Positions 6,720 through 14,715 of a DNA stretch of 18,489 nucleotides are shown one piece after another. The notes below the pieces were generated by a model that was given only the letters and a program-made list of their open reading frames with translations, was not told the origin of the DNA and searched no databases. The position numbers and the translations under genes were made by a program. The stretch comes from an uncultured Bacilli bacterium (GTDB lineage Bacteria; Bacillota_I; Bacilli_A; RF39; UBA660), in the NCBI GenBank assembly GCA_947623755.1, contig CANQHB010000010.1:1-18489 (forward strand), given 5' to 3'. The first letter of the stretch is position 1, and every line of letters starts with the position of its first letter.

Positions 6720-7981
6720 TATCTAAACCTCTTCTTACGCGCTTGATAACTTCTCGCTGTTAAGCTACTTTCAATTTGTTTATAAGTTTCAATTGCTACC
6801 CCTACTACAATCAAAATTCCTGTTCCACCAATTGTAACATTACCAGGTAAATCAGTAAATGTTGAAATAAGTACTGGTAAAGCGGCAAGTATTACTAAGA
6901 ATACTGAACCTACTAAAGTAAGTCTTGACAATGATTTACTAATATATTTGCTTGTTTCTTCACCCGGTCTCACACCCGGAATATATCCCCCATTTTTATT
7001 TAAGTTTTTACTCATTTCTTCAGGATTCATTGTTAAGAATGTATAGAAATATCCAAATATAAAGATAAGAATAACATATAATAACAATCCAGTTGGGGAT
7101 GTATATACAATATAATTATTAACAAAATCTATCGCTGCTTTATTTCCAATAAGTCCTACAATTGTCGCTGGTATAGTTGTTAATACTGAAGCAAATATTA
7201 CTGGAATAACACCCGCACTATTAATCTTAATCGGTAAATAAGATTGTTGAGCTCCATAAGCACTAGTTGTCCGATTAGAATATTGAATTGGTATTCTTCT
7301 TTCGGCTAAGGTTATCCATATAATTCCTACAATTATCAAAATATAAACTAAGATAAATAGTAAGAATAAAGAAATACCAAGCCCAGTTTCCATTCCGCCA
7401 TTAATGAAGGCATTAAATGCTCCCGTAAATACACTAGGCATACTCATAATTATACCGGCCATGATAAGTAATGACTGTCCATTTCCAATACCCTTACGAG
7501 TAATTTCATCACCCATCCATAATAAGAATGCTGTTCCTGCGGTCATTACTAAACTTATTTTAATGACTGTCATAACATCACTCTCATGCAGTGTAAATAC
7601 ACTTATTGCATAAGCTTGTATAAAGGCTATTATAATACCTAAATATCTAGTAATTTTATTAATTTTTTGTCTACCAACATAACCTTCTTCTTTTAAATCT
7701 TTAAAATAAGGAATGATATCCATTTGTAATAATTGTGTTATGATACTAGCCGTAATATAAGGACTAACACCTAACCCAAATATTGAGAAATTTCTCAAAG
7801 CTCCACCACTCATTAAATTAAATATTTCTAAAAAACCCAGTTCACTAGTAATATAATTTGCCCAAGGAATCGTAATACCTGTTCCTAATGCAAAGAAACC
7901 TAAACAAAATAATGTAAAATAAATTCTTTTTCTTAAATCTTTATTAGATTTACTAAATATTTTGGCAATTCCTTTAAACAT
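6719..7981 (-). CDS. secY: Protein translocase channel subunit SecY
   Basis: Central pore of the SecYEG translocon in the cytoplasmic membrane. The 420 residues show about ten membrane segments (roughly 20-40, 72-90, 112-130, 140-156, 168-190, 202-224, 252-275, 297-317, 353-373, 384-400). The plug region after TM1 contains LMSGGALRNFSIFGLG (56-71). TM2 follows with GVSPYITASIITQLLQ, and family motifs GNGQSLLIMAG (167-176) and PGVRPGEETSKYI (335-347) are intact, the latter in the ribosome- and SecA-contacting loop. Its ATG directly abuts the rplO stop (TAGATG), with GAGG inside rplO as ribosome site. Confidence 0.98.
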   Translation of the reverse strand: MFKGIAKIFSKSNKDLRKRIYFTLFCLGFFALGTGITIPWANYITSELGFLEIFNLMSGGALRNFSIFGLGVSPYITASIITQLLQMDIIPYFKDLKEEGYVGRQKINKITRYLGIIIAFIQAYAISVFTLHESDVMTVIKISLVMTAGTAFLLWMGDEITRKGIGNGQSLLIMAGIIMSMPSVFTGAFNAFINGGMETGLGISLFLLFILVYILIIVGIIWITLAERRIPIQYSNRTTSAYGAQQSYLPIKINSAGVIPVIFASVLTTIPATIVGLIGNKAAIDFVNNYIVYTSPTGLLLYVILIFIFGYFYTFLTMNPEEMSKNLNKNGGYIPGVRPGEETSKYISKSLSRLTLVGSVFLVILAALPVLISTFTDLPGNVTIGGTGILIVVGVAIETYKQIESSLTARSYQARKKRFR

Positions 7982-8425
7982 CTAAATCACCTCAGCTTTA
8001 CCGCCAGCATTTTCTATTTTTGTAACCGCTGAAGAAGAAAATCTATGAGCTTTAACTATTAATTTCTTAGTTAAATCTCCATTAGCTAGTACTTTAACTC
8101 CACTAAGTTGTTTTTTAATAATTCTTTTTTCTTTAAGTACTTCTGGTGTTACAATCTCACCATCTTTAAAGTATTTTTCTAAATCGGCTAAATTAATAGT
8201 CGCATATTTAGTTTCAAAACGTTTATTATTAAATCCTCTTTTTGGAATTCTTCTATAAATTGGAGTTTGTCCACCTTGAAACCATGGACTAATACTTGCT
8301 CCACTTCTTGATTTTTGACCATTTTCTCCGCGTGTGGCAGTTTTACCCATTCCACTTCCAGGACCACGGCCAACTCTTTTACGTGCCTTTGTTTCATTAG
8401 ACACTGGTAATGACTCTAACTTCAT
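7982..8425 (-). CDS. rplO: 50S ribosomal protein L15
   Basis: Large-subunit assembly protein with a long N-terminal tail threading through 23S rRNA. I place the start at the ATG at 8425 (MKLESLPVSNE), giving 147 residues, the normal length. GGAGG lies 9 bases upstream, and the extension to 8452 would run into rpsE. The Gly/Arg-rich N-terminal part contains KRVGRGPGSGMGKTATRG and GFKxG-like PKRGFNNKRF; the C-terminal domain contains LxxLE-like ADLEKYF and the ENAGGKAEVI ending. It follows rpsE after a single base. rpmD (L30), normally between them, is absent. Confidence 0.96.
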   Translation of the reverse strand: MKLESLPVSNETKARKRVGRGPGSGMGKTATRGENGQKSRSGASISPWFQGGQTPIYRRIPKRGFNNKRFETKYATINLADLEKYFKDGEIVTPEVLKEKRIIKKQLSGVKVLANGDLTKKLIVKAHRFSSSAVTKIENAGGKAEVI

Positions 8426-8426
8426 C

Positions 8427-8930
8427 TTATAATTCCTCCACGTTCTTGCCACGTAAGGCTGCTACTTTAGCTGGACTCTTTTGAGATTTTAAAGCTTCAA
8501 GTGTAGCTTTCGCAACATTAATTTTAGTATTAGACCCTAAAGATTTAGATACGATATCTTTAACTCCCGCTAACTCTAAAACAGCTCTGGCTGCTCCACC
8601 AGCAATAACTCCTGTACCTTTTTTAGCTGGTTTAATCATTACTACTGCTCTACCAACTTTACTTGTAGCTTCATGTGGAATAGTTCTGTTTTCAATTAAA
8701 GATACTTTTGTTACATTCTTATTAGCGGCTTGTAAAGCTTTCTTAATAGCTTCTGGTACTTCATTAGCTTTACCATTTCCAATTCCTACTAAACCTTTAC
8801 GATTTCCCACTACTACAGTTGCTGAGAATCTAAAGTGTCTACCACCTTTGGTAACTTTTGTTACTCTACCAATAGATATAACTTTTTCTTCTAATAGATT
8901 TTTCTTAGGTTCTATATTTTTCTTTGGCAT
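8427..8930 (-). CDS. rpsE: 30S ribosomal protein S5
   Basis: Small-subunit protein at the mRNA entry tunnel, important for decoding accuracy and helicase activity. The 167 residues contain the double-stranded RNA-binding-like N-terminal domain (VTKVTKGGRHFRFSATVVVG, residues about 23-42, followed by GNGKANEVPEAI). The C-terminal domain has the S5 motif TGVIAGGAARAVLELAGVKD (about 105-124) and SLGSNTKINVAKATLEAL. Length is normal. It starts 17 bases after rplR and ends one base before rplO. Confidence 0.97.
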   Translation of the reverse strand: MPKKNIEPKKNLLEEKVISIGRVTKVTKGGRHFRFSATVVVGNRKGLVGIGNGKANEVPEAIKKALQAANKNVTKVSLIENRTIPHEATSKVGRAVVMIKPAKKGTGVIAGGAARAVLELAGVKDIVSKSLGSNTKINVAKATLEALKSQKSPAKVAALRGKNVEEL

Positions 8931-8947
8931 AACTTAATCCTCCCACT

Positions 8948-9304
8948 CTAGAATTCTAAACCATTTTCCCGTGCAGCGTCTGCTAAAGCTTCTACACGTC
9001 CATGGTATAAATAGCCACCTCTATCAAAAACAACTTTTTTGATTTTTGCAGCTTTACATTTTTTAGCAATATCTGCTCCGACTAACTTAGCCGCCTCGAT
9101 ATTACCCCCATTTTTAATCTTTAGTTCAACCGTTGATGAGCTAACTAAGGTTTTTTGTGCAACATCATCAATTACTTGAACATAGATTCCTTTATTAGAA
9201 CGAAATACATTTAGTCTTGGTATTTCTTTTGTTCCACTTACAGTTTCTCTAACTCTAACGTGACGTCTTTGACGTGCAACCGTCTTCGCTTCTTTCTTAA
9301 TCAT
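8948..9304 (-). CDS. rplR: 50S ribosomal protein L18
   Basis: 5S rRNA-binding protein of the central protuberance, working with L5. The 118-residue protein has a basic N-terminal tail (ARQRRHVRVRETVSGT), the RLNVFRSNKGIYVQVIDD core and the typical ending FDRGGYLYHGRVEALADAAR-ENGLEF. Length matches the family. It is placed between rplF (20-base gap) and rpsE (17-base gap), the usual spc order. Confidence 0.97.
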   Translation of the reverse strand: MIKKEAKTVARQRRHVRVRETVSGTKEIPRLNVFRSNKGIYVQVIDDVAQKTLVSSSTVELKIKNGGNIEAAKLVGADIAKKCKAAKIKKVVFDRGGYLYHGRVEALADAARENGLEF

Positions 9305-9324
9305 AATATCCGACCTTCCTAACC

Positions 9325-9864
9325 TTATTTAGCTGCTTTCTTACCTTCTTTACGACGTACATATTCGCCTTTGTAACGAATACCTTTACCTTTATAAGGC
9401 TCTGGTTCTCTTACTTTCCGAACATTAGCCGCAAATTCCGCAACTTTTTGTTTATCAATACCACTAATTGTAATTTCAGTATTACTTACTTGTTCTACCT
9501 TTAAATCACTAGGAACATTTATAATTACTGGATGAGAAAATCCGGCACTAATATTGATTTTATTTCCACTAACTTGGAAACGATAACCAACACCAACTGC
9601 TTCTAAGCCTTTACTAAAACCAGTACTAACTCCAATAACCATATTATTGATTAAAGAGTTCATTGTTCCAACGCACATATTAGCTTCTTTGGTTTCTTTC
9701 TTAGCTTTGGTTTCAATTGTATTTTCATTTATTATAACTTCAACCAAATCATTAATTTTTTCTGTTAAAGAACCTTTTGTTCCTTTAACTGTTATTATCT
9801 CATTTTCAATTGTTGCACTAACACCATTAGGCATTGCGATTTTTCTATTACCGATTCTACTCAT
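9325..9864 (-). CDS. rplF: 50S ribosomal protein L6
   Basis: Large-subunit protein near the factor-binding site and sarcin-ricin loop. The 179 residues contain two repeated L6 folds: MSRIGNRKIAMPNGV with the TVKGTKGSL strand in the first half, and GYRFQVSGNKINISAGFSHP followed by the C-terminal signature PEPYKGKGIRYKGEYVRRKEG (given in two pieces: PEPYKGKGIRYKG and EYVRRKEG). AAGGAA serves as ribosome site after the rpsH stop. Full length and unremarkable. Confidence 0.97.
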   Translation of the reverse strand: MSRIGNRKIAMPNGVSATIENEIITVKGTKGSLTEKINDLVEVIINENTIETKAKKETKEANMCVGTMNSLINNMVIGVSTGFSKGLEAVGVGYRFQVSGNKINISAGFSHPVIINVPSDLKVEQVSNTEITISGIDKQKVAEFAANVRKVREPEPYKGKGIRYKGEYVRRKEGKKAAK

Positions 9865-9873
9865 AATATTTCC

Positions 9874-10269
9874 TTACCAAATATAGGCAAGTACTTCGCC
9901 TCCTAATCCTGCTTCTCTCGCTTCTTTATCAGTCATTAAACCTTTAGAAGTCGAAATAATTGCAATTCCAAGTCCATTTAGAACCCGAGGAATTTCTTCA
10001 TTCTTCGCATAAACTCTTAAACCAGATTTACTAATTCTTTTAAGTCCAGTAATAACTCTTTCTTTTCTCTCACCATATTTTAAAGTTAAAATAAGTTTAT
10101 TACCAGTTACTGCTTCAATATTTTCATAATCCGCAATATAACCTTCTCTTTTAAGAATTTCTGCAATCCCTAAAGTCATCTTTGTTCCAATAACTTCAAC
10201 TTTTTCATATTTCATTTGATTTGCATTACGAATTCTTGTAAGCATATCTGCAATTTTATCTTGAACCAT
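9874..10269 (-). CDS. rpsH: 30S ribosomal protein S8
   Basis: Primary 16S rRNA-binding protein of the 30S platform and, in E. coli, translational repressor of the spc operon. The 131 residues begin MVQDKIADMLTRIRNANQ and carry the conserved core RISKSGLRVYAKNEEIPRVLNGLG and STSKGLMTDKEAREAGLGGEVLAYIW (in pieces). The C-terminal SxxG/GGE motif that binds helix 21 of 16S rRNA is intact. It lies 17 bases after rpsN. Confidence 0.97.
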   Translation of the reverse strand: MVQDKIADMLTRIRNANQMKYEKVEVIGTKMTLGIAEILKREGYIADYENIEAVTGNKLILTLKYGERKERVITGLKRISKSGLRVYAKNEEIPRVLNGLGIAIISTSKGLMTDKEAREAGLGGEVLAYIW

Positions 10270-10286
10270 CTAAAATTCCTCCTTCC

Positions 10287-10472
10287 TTACCAACTTGATT
10301 TCTTAACGCCTGGTATTTTACCTTCATTTGCAAGTTCTCTAAAGCAAATACGACAAATACCAAATTTCCGCATTACGCCATGAGGTCTACCGCATCTTTC
10401 ACATCTAGTATAACGACGAACTTCAAACTTAGGTGTTCTTTTATTTTTAATTATCATACTTTTCTTTGCCAT
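10287..10472 (-). CDS. rpsN: 30S ribosomal protein S14, zinc-dependent type Z
   Basis: Small-subunit head protein. At 61 residues this is the short zinc-binding form, with four cysteines C24, C27, C40 and C43 arranged as C-x2-C...C-x2-C around GRPHGVMRKFGIC. It ends with KIPGVKKSSW as in other Bacilli. It starts with AGGAGG-type signal 9 bases after rplE and precedes rpsH. No zinc-free paralogue is seen in the window. Confidence 0.97.
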   Translation of the reverse strand: MAKKSMIIKNKRTPKFEVRRYTRCERCGRPHGVMRKFGICRICFRELANEGKIPGVKKSSW

Positions 10473-10481
10473 AGTTACCTC

Positions 10482-11021
10482 CTAATTCTTAAATGGCATT
10501 CCAAATGCCTTTAATAAAGCTAGTGCTTCTTCGTTAGTCTTAGCCGTAGTTACAAATACAATATCCATTCCACGCACTTTAACTACATTATCATATTCAA
10601 TCTCTGGGAAAATAAGTTGTTCCTTAATACCTAAAGTATAATTACCTTTACCATCAAAAGCTGTCTTTGAAACTCCTCTAAAATCCCTAACTCTCGGAAG
10701 GGCTACTCTAATTAATTTTTCCATAAAATTATACATAGCTTCTCCTCTTAAAGTTACTTTAACTCCAATTGCTTGACCTTCTCTTATTTTAAAGCCTGCA
10801 ATAGATTTTTTAGCTTTTGTAACAACCGCTTTTTGACCAGTTATAATCTCTAAATCTTTTTCTGCTGCTTCAATAAACTTATGGTCATGAGAACCATCTC
10901 CACAACCCATATTTATGACAATTTTATCTAATTTAGGTACTTGCATAACACTTGAATATTTAAATTCATCTTTTAAACTTTTAACGATTTTATCTTCGTA
11001 AATTTTCTTATAATTACTCAT
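10482..11021 (-). CDS. rplE: 50S ribosomal protein L5
   Basis: 5S rRNA-binding protein of the central protuberance that also contacts P-site tRNA. The 179 residues contain VPKLDKIVINMGCGDG, the GQKAVVTKAKKSIAGFKIREG loop (split from ITG) and the LPRVRDFRGV motif, and end FGMPFKN. The length is normal. It lies 10 bases after rplX and 9 before rpsN. Confidence 0.97.
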   Translation of the reverse strand: MSNYKKIYEDKIVKSLKDEFKYSSVMQVPKLDKIVINMGCGDGSHDHKFIEAAEKDLEIITGQKAVVTKAKKSIAGFKIREGQAIGVKVTLRGEAMYNFMEKLIRVALPRVRDFRGVSKTAFDGKGNYTLGIKEQLIFPEIEYDNVVKVRGMDIVFVTTAKTNEEALALLKAFGMPFKN

Positions 11022-11031
11022 AAATATTCAC

Positions 11032-11310
11032 CTACTTTGTTTTACTTTCTTTTTTAGTTTTTGTTGTAGCTTTCTTTGTTTCCTTTTTAGTTTCGGTTTT
11101 CTTTACATTTGATACGTGAATAGGTAATTCAATATCGAATATACCGCCTTTATCATTTTGATTATTTGGTTTAACGTGTTTTTTAGCTACATTAATTCCT
11201 TCAACAACAACTTTGTTTTCATTTTTTAAAGTTTTAATAACTTTCCCACTTTTACCTTTATCTTTACCAGCAATTACAATTACTTCGTCGCCAACTTTAA
11301 TTTTCATCAT
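11032..11310 (-). CDS. rplX: 50S ribosomal protein L24 with Lys-rich C-terminal tail
   Basis: Assembly-initiator protein of the 50S subunit, near the polypeptide exit. Residues 2-30 hold the KOW motif (KVGDEVIVIAGKDKGKSGKV), followed by EGINVAKKHVKP and the FDIELPIHVSNV strand. The family usually ends soon after this; here residues 70-92 add a low-complexity Lys/Thr/Glu tail. Two adjacent ATGs (11310 and 11307) stand 6 and 9 bases from AGGAGG; the second would give 91 residues. It lies 10 bases after rplN. Confidence 0.95.
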   Translation of the reverse strand: MMKIKVGDEVIVIAGKDKGKSGKVIKTLKNENKVVVEGINVAKKHVKPNNQNDKGGIFDIELPIHVSNVKKTETKKETKKATTKTKKESKTK

Positions 11311-11320
11311 TTTTGACCTC

Positions 11321-11689
11321 CTAAATAACTTCTTTTGCTAGAGATACAATCTTCATATAATCATGTTCTCTAAGTTCTCTAGCTACTGGTCCTAATACTC
11401 TAGTACCTAGTGGTGATTTATCATCTTTAATAATTACACAAGCGTTGTCATCAAATTTAATATAACTACCATCATTTCTTCTAATACCTTCCGTAGTTCT
11501 AACAATAACTGCTTTTACTACTTTACCTTTTTTCATATTAGAATTAGGTATTGCTTTCTTAACAGTTCCAATAACTACATCTCCGATATTACCATATTTT
11601 ACTTTCGAACCACCCATAACTCTAATAACTAGTAATTCTCTAGCACCGGTATTATCCGCAACTTTTAATACTGTTTCTTGTTGAACCAT
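11321..11689 (-). CDS. rplN: 50S ribosomal protein L14
   Basis: Large-subunit protein at the subunit interface, forming a bridge to 16S rRNA and a docking site for the silencing factor RsfS. The 122 residues fit the five-stranded barrel: KVADNTGARELLVIRVMGGS at the start, the conserved GDVVIGTVKKAIP, and GTRVLGPVARELR near the end. Length is the family norm. It lies 12 bases after rpsQ with AGGAGG upstream. Confidence 0.97.
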   Translation of the reverse strand: MVQQETVLKVADNTGARELLVIRVMGGSKVKYGNIGDVVIGTVKKAIPNSNMKKGKVVKAVIVRTTEGIRRNDGSYIKFDDNACVIIKDDKSPLGTRVLGPVARELREHDYMKIVSLAKEVI

Positions 11690-11701
11690 ACTTATTACCT
11701 C

Positions 11702-11959
11702 CTAAAGAATTACAGCCTTAGAAACTATGCTTACAAGTTCATATCTTTTAGTTTTAGATAATGGTCTTGTTGCTCTGATTCTAACTGTATCTCCAATACC
11801 AGCTTCATTCTTTTCATCATGAGCTGTATATTTTTTTGAATATTTAACACGTTTCCCATATAGGGGATGATTTTTGTAAGTTTCTACTAATACTGTAATC
11901 GTTTTATCATTTTTATTACTTACAACTTTTCCCACTAATTCTTGCTTTCTATTCTCCAT
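11702..11959 (-). CDS. rpsQ: 30S ribosomal protein S17
   Basis: 16S rRNA-binding protein of the 30S body, with an OB fold. I choose the second of two adjacent ATGs (11959), because AAGGAGG lies 6 bases upstream of it; the first (11962) is only 3 away. This gives 85 residues beginning MENRKQELVGKVVSNKNDKT, close to the family length. Conserved segments are TITVLVETYKNHPLYGKRVK and the GDTVRIRATRPLSKTKRYEL end. It overlaps the end of rpmC by 11 bases, so the ribosome site lies inside rpmC and coupling is likely. Confidence 0.95.
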   Translation of the reverse strand: MENRKQELVGKVVSNKNDKTITVLVETYKNHPLYGKRVKYSKKYTAHDEKNEAGIGDTVRIRATRPLSKTKRYELVSIVSKAVIL

Positions 11960-12158
11960 CATGTGCCTCCTTAAGTTCTCTTTCACGTATAACCGTTTTC
12001 ATTCTTGCTACATCTTTTCTAAGTTCTTTAATTTTTGAAGGCTTCTCTAAAGTACCAGTAGATTGTTTCATTCTAAGATTAAATAACTCTTTTTTAGCTT
12101 CTCTAATCTTGCCCTCTAATTCTTTATTAGAAAGTTCTCGAAAGTTATTAGTTTTCAA
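11949..12158 (-). CDS. rpmC: 50S ribosomal protein L29 (TTG start)
   Basis: Small helical-hairpin protein near the exit tunnel, part of the docking area for trigger factor and SRP. The best start is a TTG at 12158, giving MKTNNFRELSNKELEGK, which lines up with the MKANEIRDL opening of the Bacillus protein. AAGGAAGG is 8 bases upstream. A GTG at 12167 overlaps that ribosome site and is less likely. The 69-residue product has the family motif ELFNLRMKQSTGTLEKPSKI and the RMKTVIRER end. It overlaps rplP by 11 bases and rpsQ by 11 bases. Confidence 0.94.
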   Translation of the reverse strand: MKTNNFRELSNKELEGKIREAKKELFNLRMKQSTGTLEKPSKIKELRKDVARMKTVIRERELKEAHDGE

Positions 12159-12582
12159 GAGATTCACCTTCCTTTACATCCTTTTTCACAAATTTTGTTT
12201 TAATTGGTAATTTATGACTAGCAAGTCTTAAAGCTTCTCTTGCTGTTGCTTCATCAACTCCACCAATTTCAAACATGATTTTTCCTTCTTTAACAACTGC
12301 TACCCAATCTTCAACGTTACCTTTACCTTTACCTTGACGAGTTTCTAATGGTTTTCTAGTAATTGCTAAATGCGGGAATATGTTTATCCAAACTTTACCA
12401 CCACGTTTCATGTAACGTGTCATAGCAATACGGGCTGCTTCAATTTGACGAGCCGAAATCCATGAACCTTGTTTTGCTTGAAGACCATATTCTCCAAAAT
12501 GAAGTTCCGTATTTCCTCTAGCATGACCATCATAAGTAAGTCTATGTGGTTTTCTATATTTAGTCTTTTTTGGCATTAACAT
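12148..12582 (-). CDS. rplP: 50S ribosomal protein L16
   Basis: Large-subunit protein organising the A-site and factor-binding region. I start at the ATG at 12582 (MLMPKKTKYRKPHR), which has AGGAG about 9 bases upstream and gives 144 residues, equal to the Bacillus protein. The longer reading from 12627 lacks such support. Conserved parts are HFGEYGLQAKQGSWISARQIE, then ARIAMTRYMKRGGKVWI, and the ending EALRLASHKLPIKTKFVK (first motif spans residues about 28-48). It overlaps the rpsC end by 23 bases and the start of rpmC by 11, so three genes are chained. Confidence 0.95.
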   Translation of the reverse strand: MLMPKKTKYRKPHRLTYDGHARGNTELHFGEYGLQAKQGSWISARQIEAARIAMTRYMKRGGKVWINIFPHLAITRKPLETRQGKGKGNVEDWVAVVKEGKIMFEIGGVDEATAREALRLASHKLPIKTKFVKKDVKEGESLEN

Positions 12583-13237
12583 GAGATTCATCTCCTCTCG
12601 CAGTTTTTTTAGTTGGAAGAATTTCATCTTTGTAAATCCAAACTTTTACCCCAATTTTACCATAAGTTGTATCAGCCTCAGCAATCGCATAATCCACATC
12701 GGCTCTAATCGTATGAAGAGGAACAGTACCTTCAGTATATCCTTCAGTCCGAGCCATTTCTGCTCCACCTAATCTTCCAGATACACTCGTTTTAATTCCT
12801 TTAGCTCCTGCTTTCATTGTATTTCTAATTGCTCTTTTTTGGGCACTTCTAAATGGTGCTCTTGCTTCAATTTGCGCTGCAATATTTTGCGCTACTAATT
12901 TAGCATTTAAATCTGGATTTTTAACTTCAACGATATTTACATATACGTCTTCACCAACTAATTTTTTAATTTCTTTTCTTAATTTTTCGATGTCTTCTCC
13001 ACCTTTACCAATAATTACACCTGGTTTAGCAGTATTAATAGTTACATCGATTCTATTTTTCTTTCTTTCAATTACGATTGATGCCACAGCTGCATCTTTT
13101 AATTTCTTTTCTAGATATTCTCTTATTTTAATATCTTTATTTAAAGTCGCTGCATAATCTTTCTTAGAAAACCATTTAGATTCCCAAGTTTTATTAACTC
13201 CAAGTCTAAAACCTATTGGATTAACTTTTTGTCCCAT
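12560..13237 (-). CDS. rpsC: 30S ribosomal protein S3
   Basis: Small-subunit head protein at the mRNA entry, forming the entry helicase with S4 and S5. The 225 residues begin MGQKVNPIGFRLGVNKTWES. A KH domain lies at about 40-110 with the GKGG loop at 77-80. The C-terminal domain has GRLGGAEMARTEGYTEGTVP, then LHTIRADVDYAIAEADTTYG and KVWIYKDE. Slightly longer than the B. subtilis form. Its ATG shares one base with the rplV stop (TAATG) and its end overlaps rplP by 23 bases. Confidence 0.97.
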   Translation of the reverse strand: MGQKVNPIGFRLGVNKTWESKWFSKKDYAATLNKDIKIREYLEKKLKDAAVASIVIERKKNRIDVTINTAKPGVIIGKGGEDIEKLRKEIKKLVGEDVYVNIVEVKNPDLNAKLVAQNIAAQIEARAPFRSAQKRAIRNTMKAGAKGIKTSVSGRLGGAEMARTEGYTEGTVPLHTIRADVDYAIAEADTTYGKIGVKVWIYKDEILPTKKTARGDESHVNAKKD

Positions 13238-13587
13238 TATGCTTCCTCCTTAACTTTTCCATCACTAACTTTAACAGTTATATGACTAGTTCTTTTATCT
13301 CTTCTATCAACATTTCCACGACTAGCAAATTTTATTCTTTTATAAACTTGTCCCGGATTAATATAACATTCACTGATATATAAATCTTCTTCTTTAGCTC
13401 CTAAATTATTTACGGCATTAGCAATTGCACTATTTAAAACTTTAAGTATTAAACGCGCTGCTTTAGTATTGGTATTTTCTAAAATGCCTTGAGCTGTTTG
13501 TACATCTTTTCCTCGAACAAGGTCTAAAGTCATTCTTGCTTTTCTAGGGGCAATCATAGCTCCCTTATGTATTGCATAAGCTTCCAT
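13237..13587 (-). CDS. rplV: 50S ribosomal protein L22
   Basis: Large-subunit protein lining the exit tunnel, where its beta-hairpin loop forms part of the constriction. The 116 residues include the helical core (MIAPRKARMTLDLVRGKDV, AARLILKVLNSAIANAVNN) and the hairpin region IKFASRGNVDRRDKRTSH near residues 84-101, ending HITVKVSDGKVKEEA. The hairpin is of normal length, with no macrolide-resistance-type insertion obvious. It lies 11 bases after rpsS and one base overlaps rpsC. Confidence 0.97.
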   Translation of the reverse strand: MEAYAIHKGAMIAPRKARMTLDLVRGKDVQTAQGILENTNTKAARLILKVLNSAIANAVNNLGAKEEDLYISECYINPGQVYKRIKFASRGNVDRRDKRTSHITVKVSDGKVKEEA

Positions 13588-13598
13588 TTATTTACCTC

Positions 13599-13862
13599 CT
13601 ACTTTTGTCCTGCATGTCCACCAAACTTACGAGTTAATGAAAATTCTCCAAGTTTGTGTCCAACCATATCTTCTGTAATATATACTGGAATGAACTCTTT
13701 ACCATTATGAACTGCAATTGTATGTCCTACAAAATCAGGGAAAATAGTTGAACGACGAGACCAAGTTTTAATAACTTCTTTTTTACCTGTCTTATTTAAT
13801 TCTTGAACCTTTTTAAGTAATCTATCGAATACATAAGGCCCTTTCTTTAAACTTCTTGCCAT
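13599..13862 (-). CDS. rpsS: 30S ribosomal protein S19
   Basis: Head protein of the 30S subunit near the A-site finger and the S13 interface. I start at the ATG at 13862 (MARSLKKGPYVFDRLLKK), which gives 87 residues and matches family N-termini. AGGTGA stands 5-6 bases upstream, overlapping the rplB stop. A GTG at 13871 would be in that ribosome site. Conserved parts are IKTWSRRSTIFPDFVGHTIA and HKLGEFSLTRKFGGHAGQK. It lies between rplB and rplV as expected. Confidence 0.96.
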   Translation of the reverse strand: MARSLKKGPYVFDRLLKKVQELNKTGKKEVIKTWSRRSTIFPDFVGHTIAVHNGKEFIPVYITEDMVGHKLGEFSLTRKFGGHAGQK

Positions 13863-13871
13863 TTTACTCAC

Positions 13872-14702
13872 CTATTTGTTCTTTCTACTAACAATTAACT
13901 TGCTAGAAGCCTTTTTATTTTTTCTTGTCTTATAACCAAGTGCTGGTTTACCCCAAGGTGTCATTGGACTCTTACGTCCGACTGGAGTACGTCCTTCACC
14001 ACCACCATGAGGATGGTCGTTAGGGTTCATTACACTACCTCTATTAGTAGGTCTAATTCCCATATGACGTTTCCGTCCCGCTTTACCTAGATTTACTAGT
14101 TCATAATCTTCATTACCAACAACTCCAATAGTTGCCATACAAGTACCAAGTATTTTTCTTGTTTCACCACTTTGAAGTCTTAAAATAACATATTTACCAT
14201 CACGGCCAAGAATTTGTGCACTAGCGCCGGCAGAACGACAAATTTCTGCTCCTTTACCTGGTTTAAGTTCAATACAATGTACAACTGTACCAACTGGAAT
14301 AGCTTCAAGTGGTAAAGCATTACCTACTTTAATATCGGCATTTTCACCATTTTCAATTATCATTCCAACTTGTAAGCCTTTAGGTGCAATAATATATTTC
14401 TTTTCACCATCTTTATAATTGATTAAAGCTATATTAGCACTTCTATTTGGGTCATATTCTATTGTTGCAACTCGACCTGTTACTCCAATTTTATTTCGTT
14501 TATAATCAATTAAACGATATTTTCTTTTAGCTCCTCCCCCAATGTGTCTTACAGTCATTTTACCTTGATTGTTTCTTCCACCAGTTTTAGCTTTTGTTTT
14601 AATTAAGCTTTTAGTCGGAGTACTAGTTGTTAACTCTTCATTTTGAAGTGTTGTCATTCCTCTACGTCCATTAGTCGTAGGTTTAAATTTTTTAATTGCC
14701 AT
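13872..14702 (-). CDS. rplB: 50S ribosomal protein L2
   Basis: Core 23S rRNA-binding protein needed for subunit association and peptidyl-transferase centre assembly. The 276-residue length is standard. N-terminal RNA-binding part includes GRNNQGKMTVRHIGGGAKR and IDYKRNKIGV; the C-terminal domain has the family signature NPNDHPHGGGEGRTPVGRKS with the conserved histidines near 230-232, followed by TPWGKPALGYKTRKNKK. It lies 13 bases after rplW and 9 bases before the rpsS ATG. Confidence 0.98.
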   Translation of the reverse strand: MAIKKFKPTTNGRRGMTTLQNEELTTSTPTKSLIKTKAKTGGRNNQGKMTVRHIGGGAKRKYRLIDYKRNKIGVTGRVATIEYDPNRSANIALINYKDGEKKYIIAPKGLQVGMIIENGENADIKVGNALPLEAIPVGTVVHCIELKPGKGAEICRSAGASAQILGRDGKYVILRLQSGETRKILGTCMATIGVVGNEDYELVNLGKAGRKRHMGIRPTNRGSVMNPNDHPHGGGEGRTPVGRKSPMTPWGKPALGYKTRKNKKASSKLIVSRKNK

Positions 14703-14715
14703 AACTTACTCCTCC

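Noticed and set aside
8188..8397. 69-codon minus-strand open frame inside rplO
   Set aside because: Alternate frame of L15 with no independent signals.
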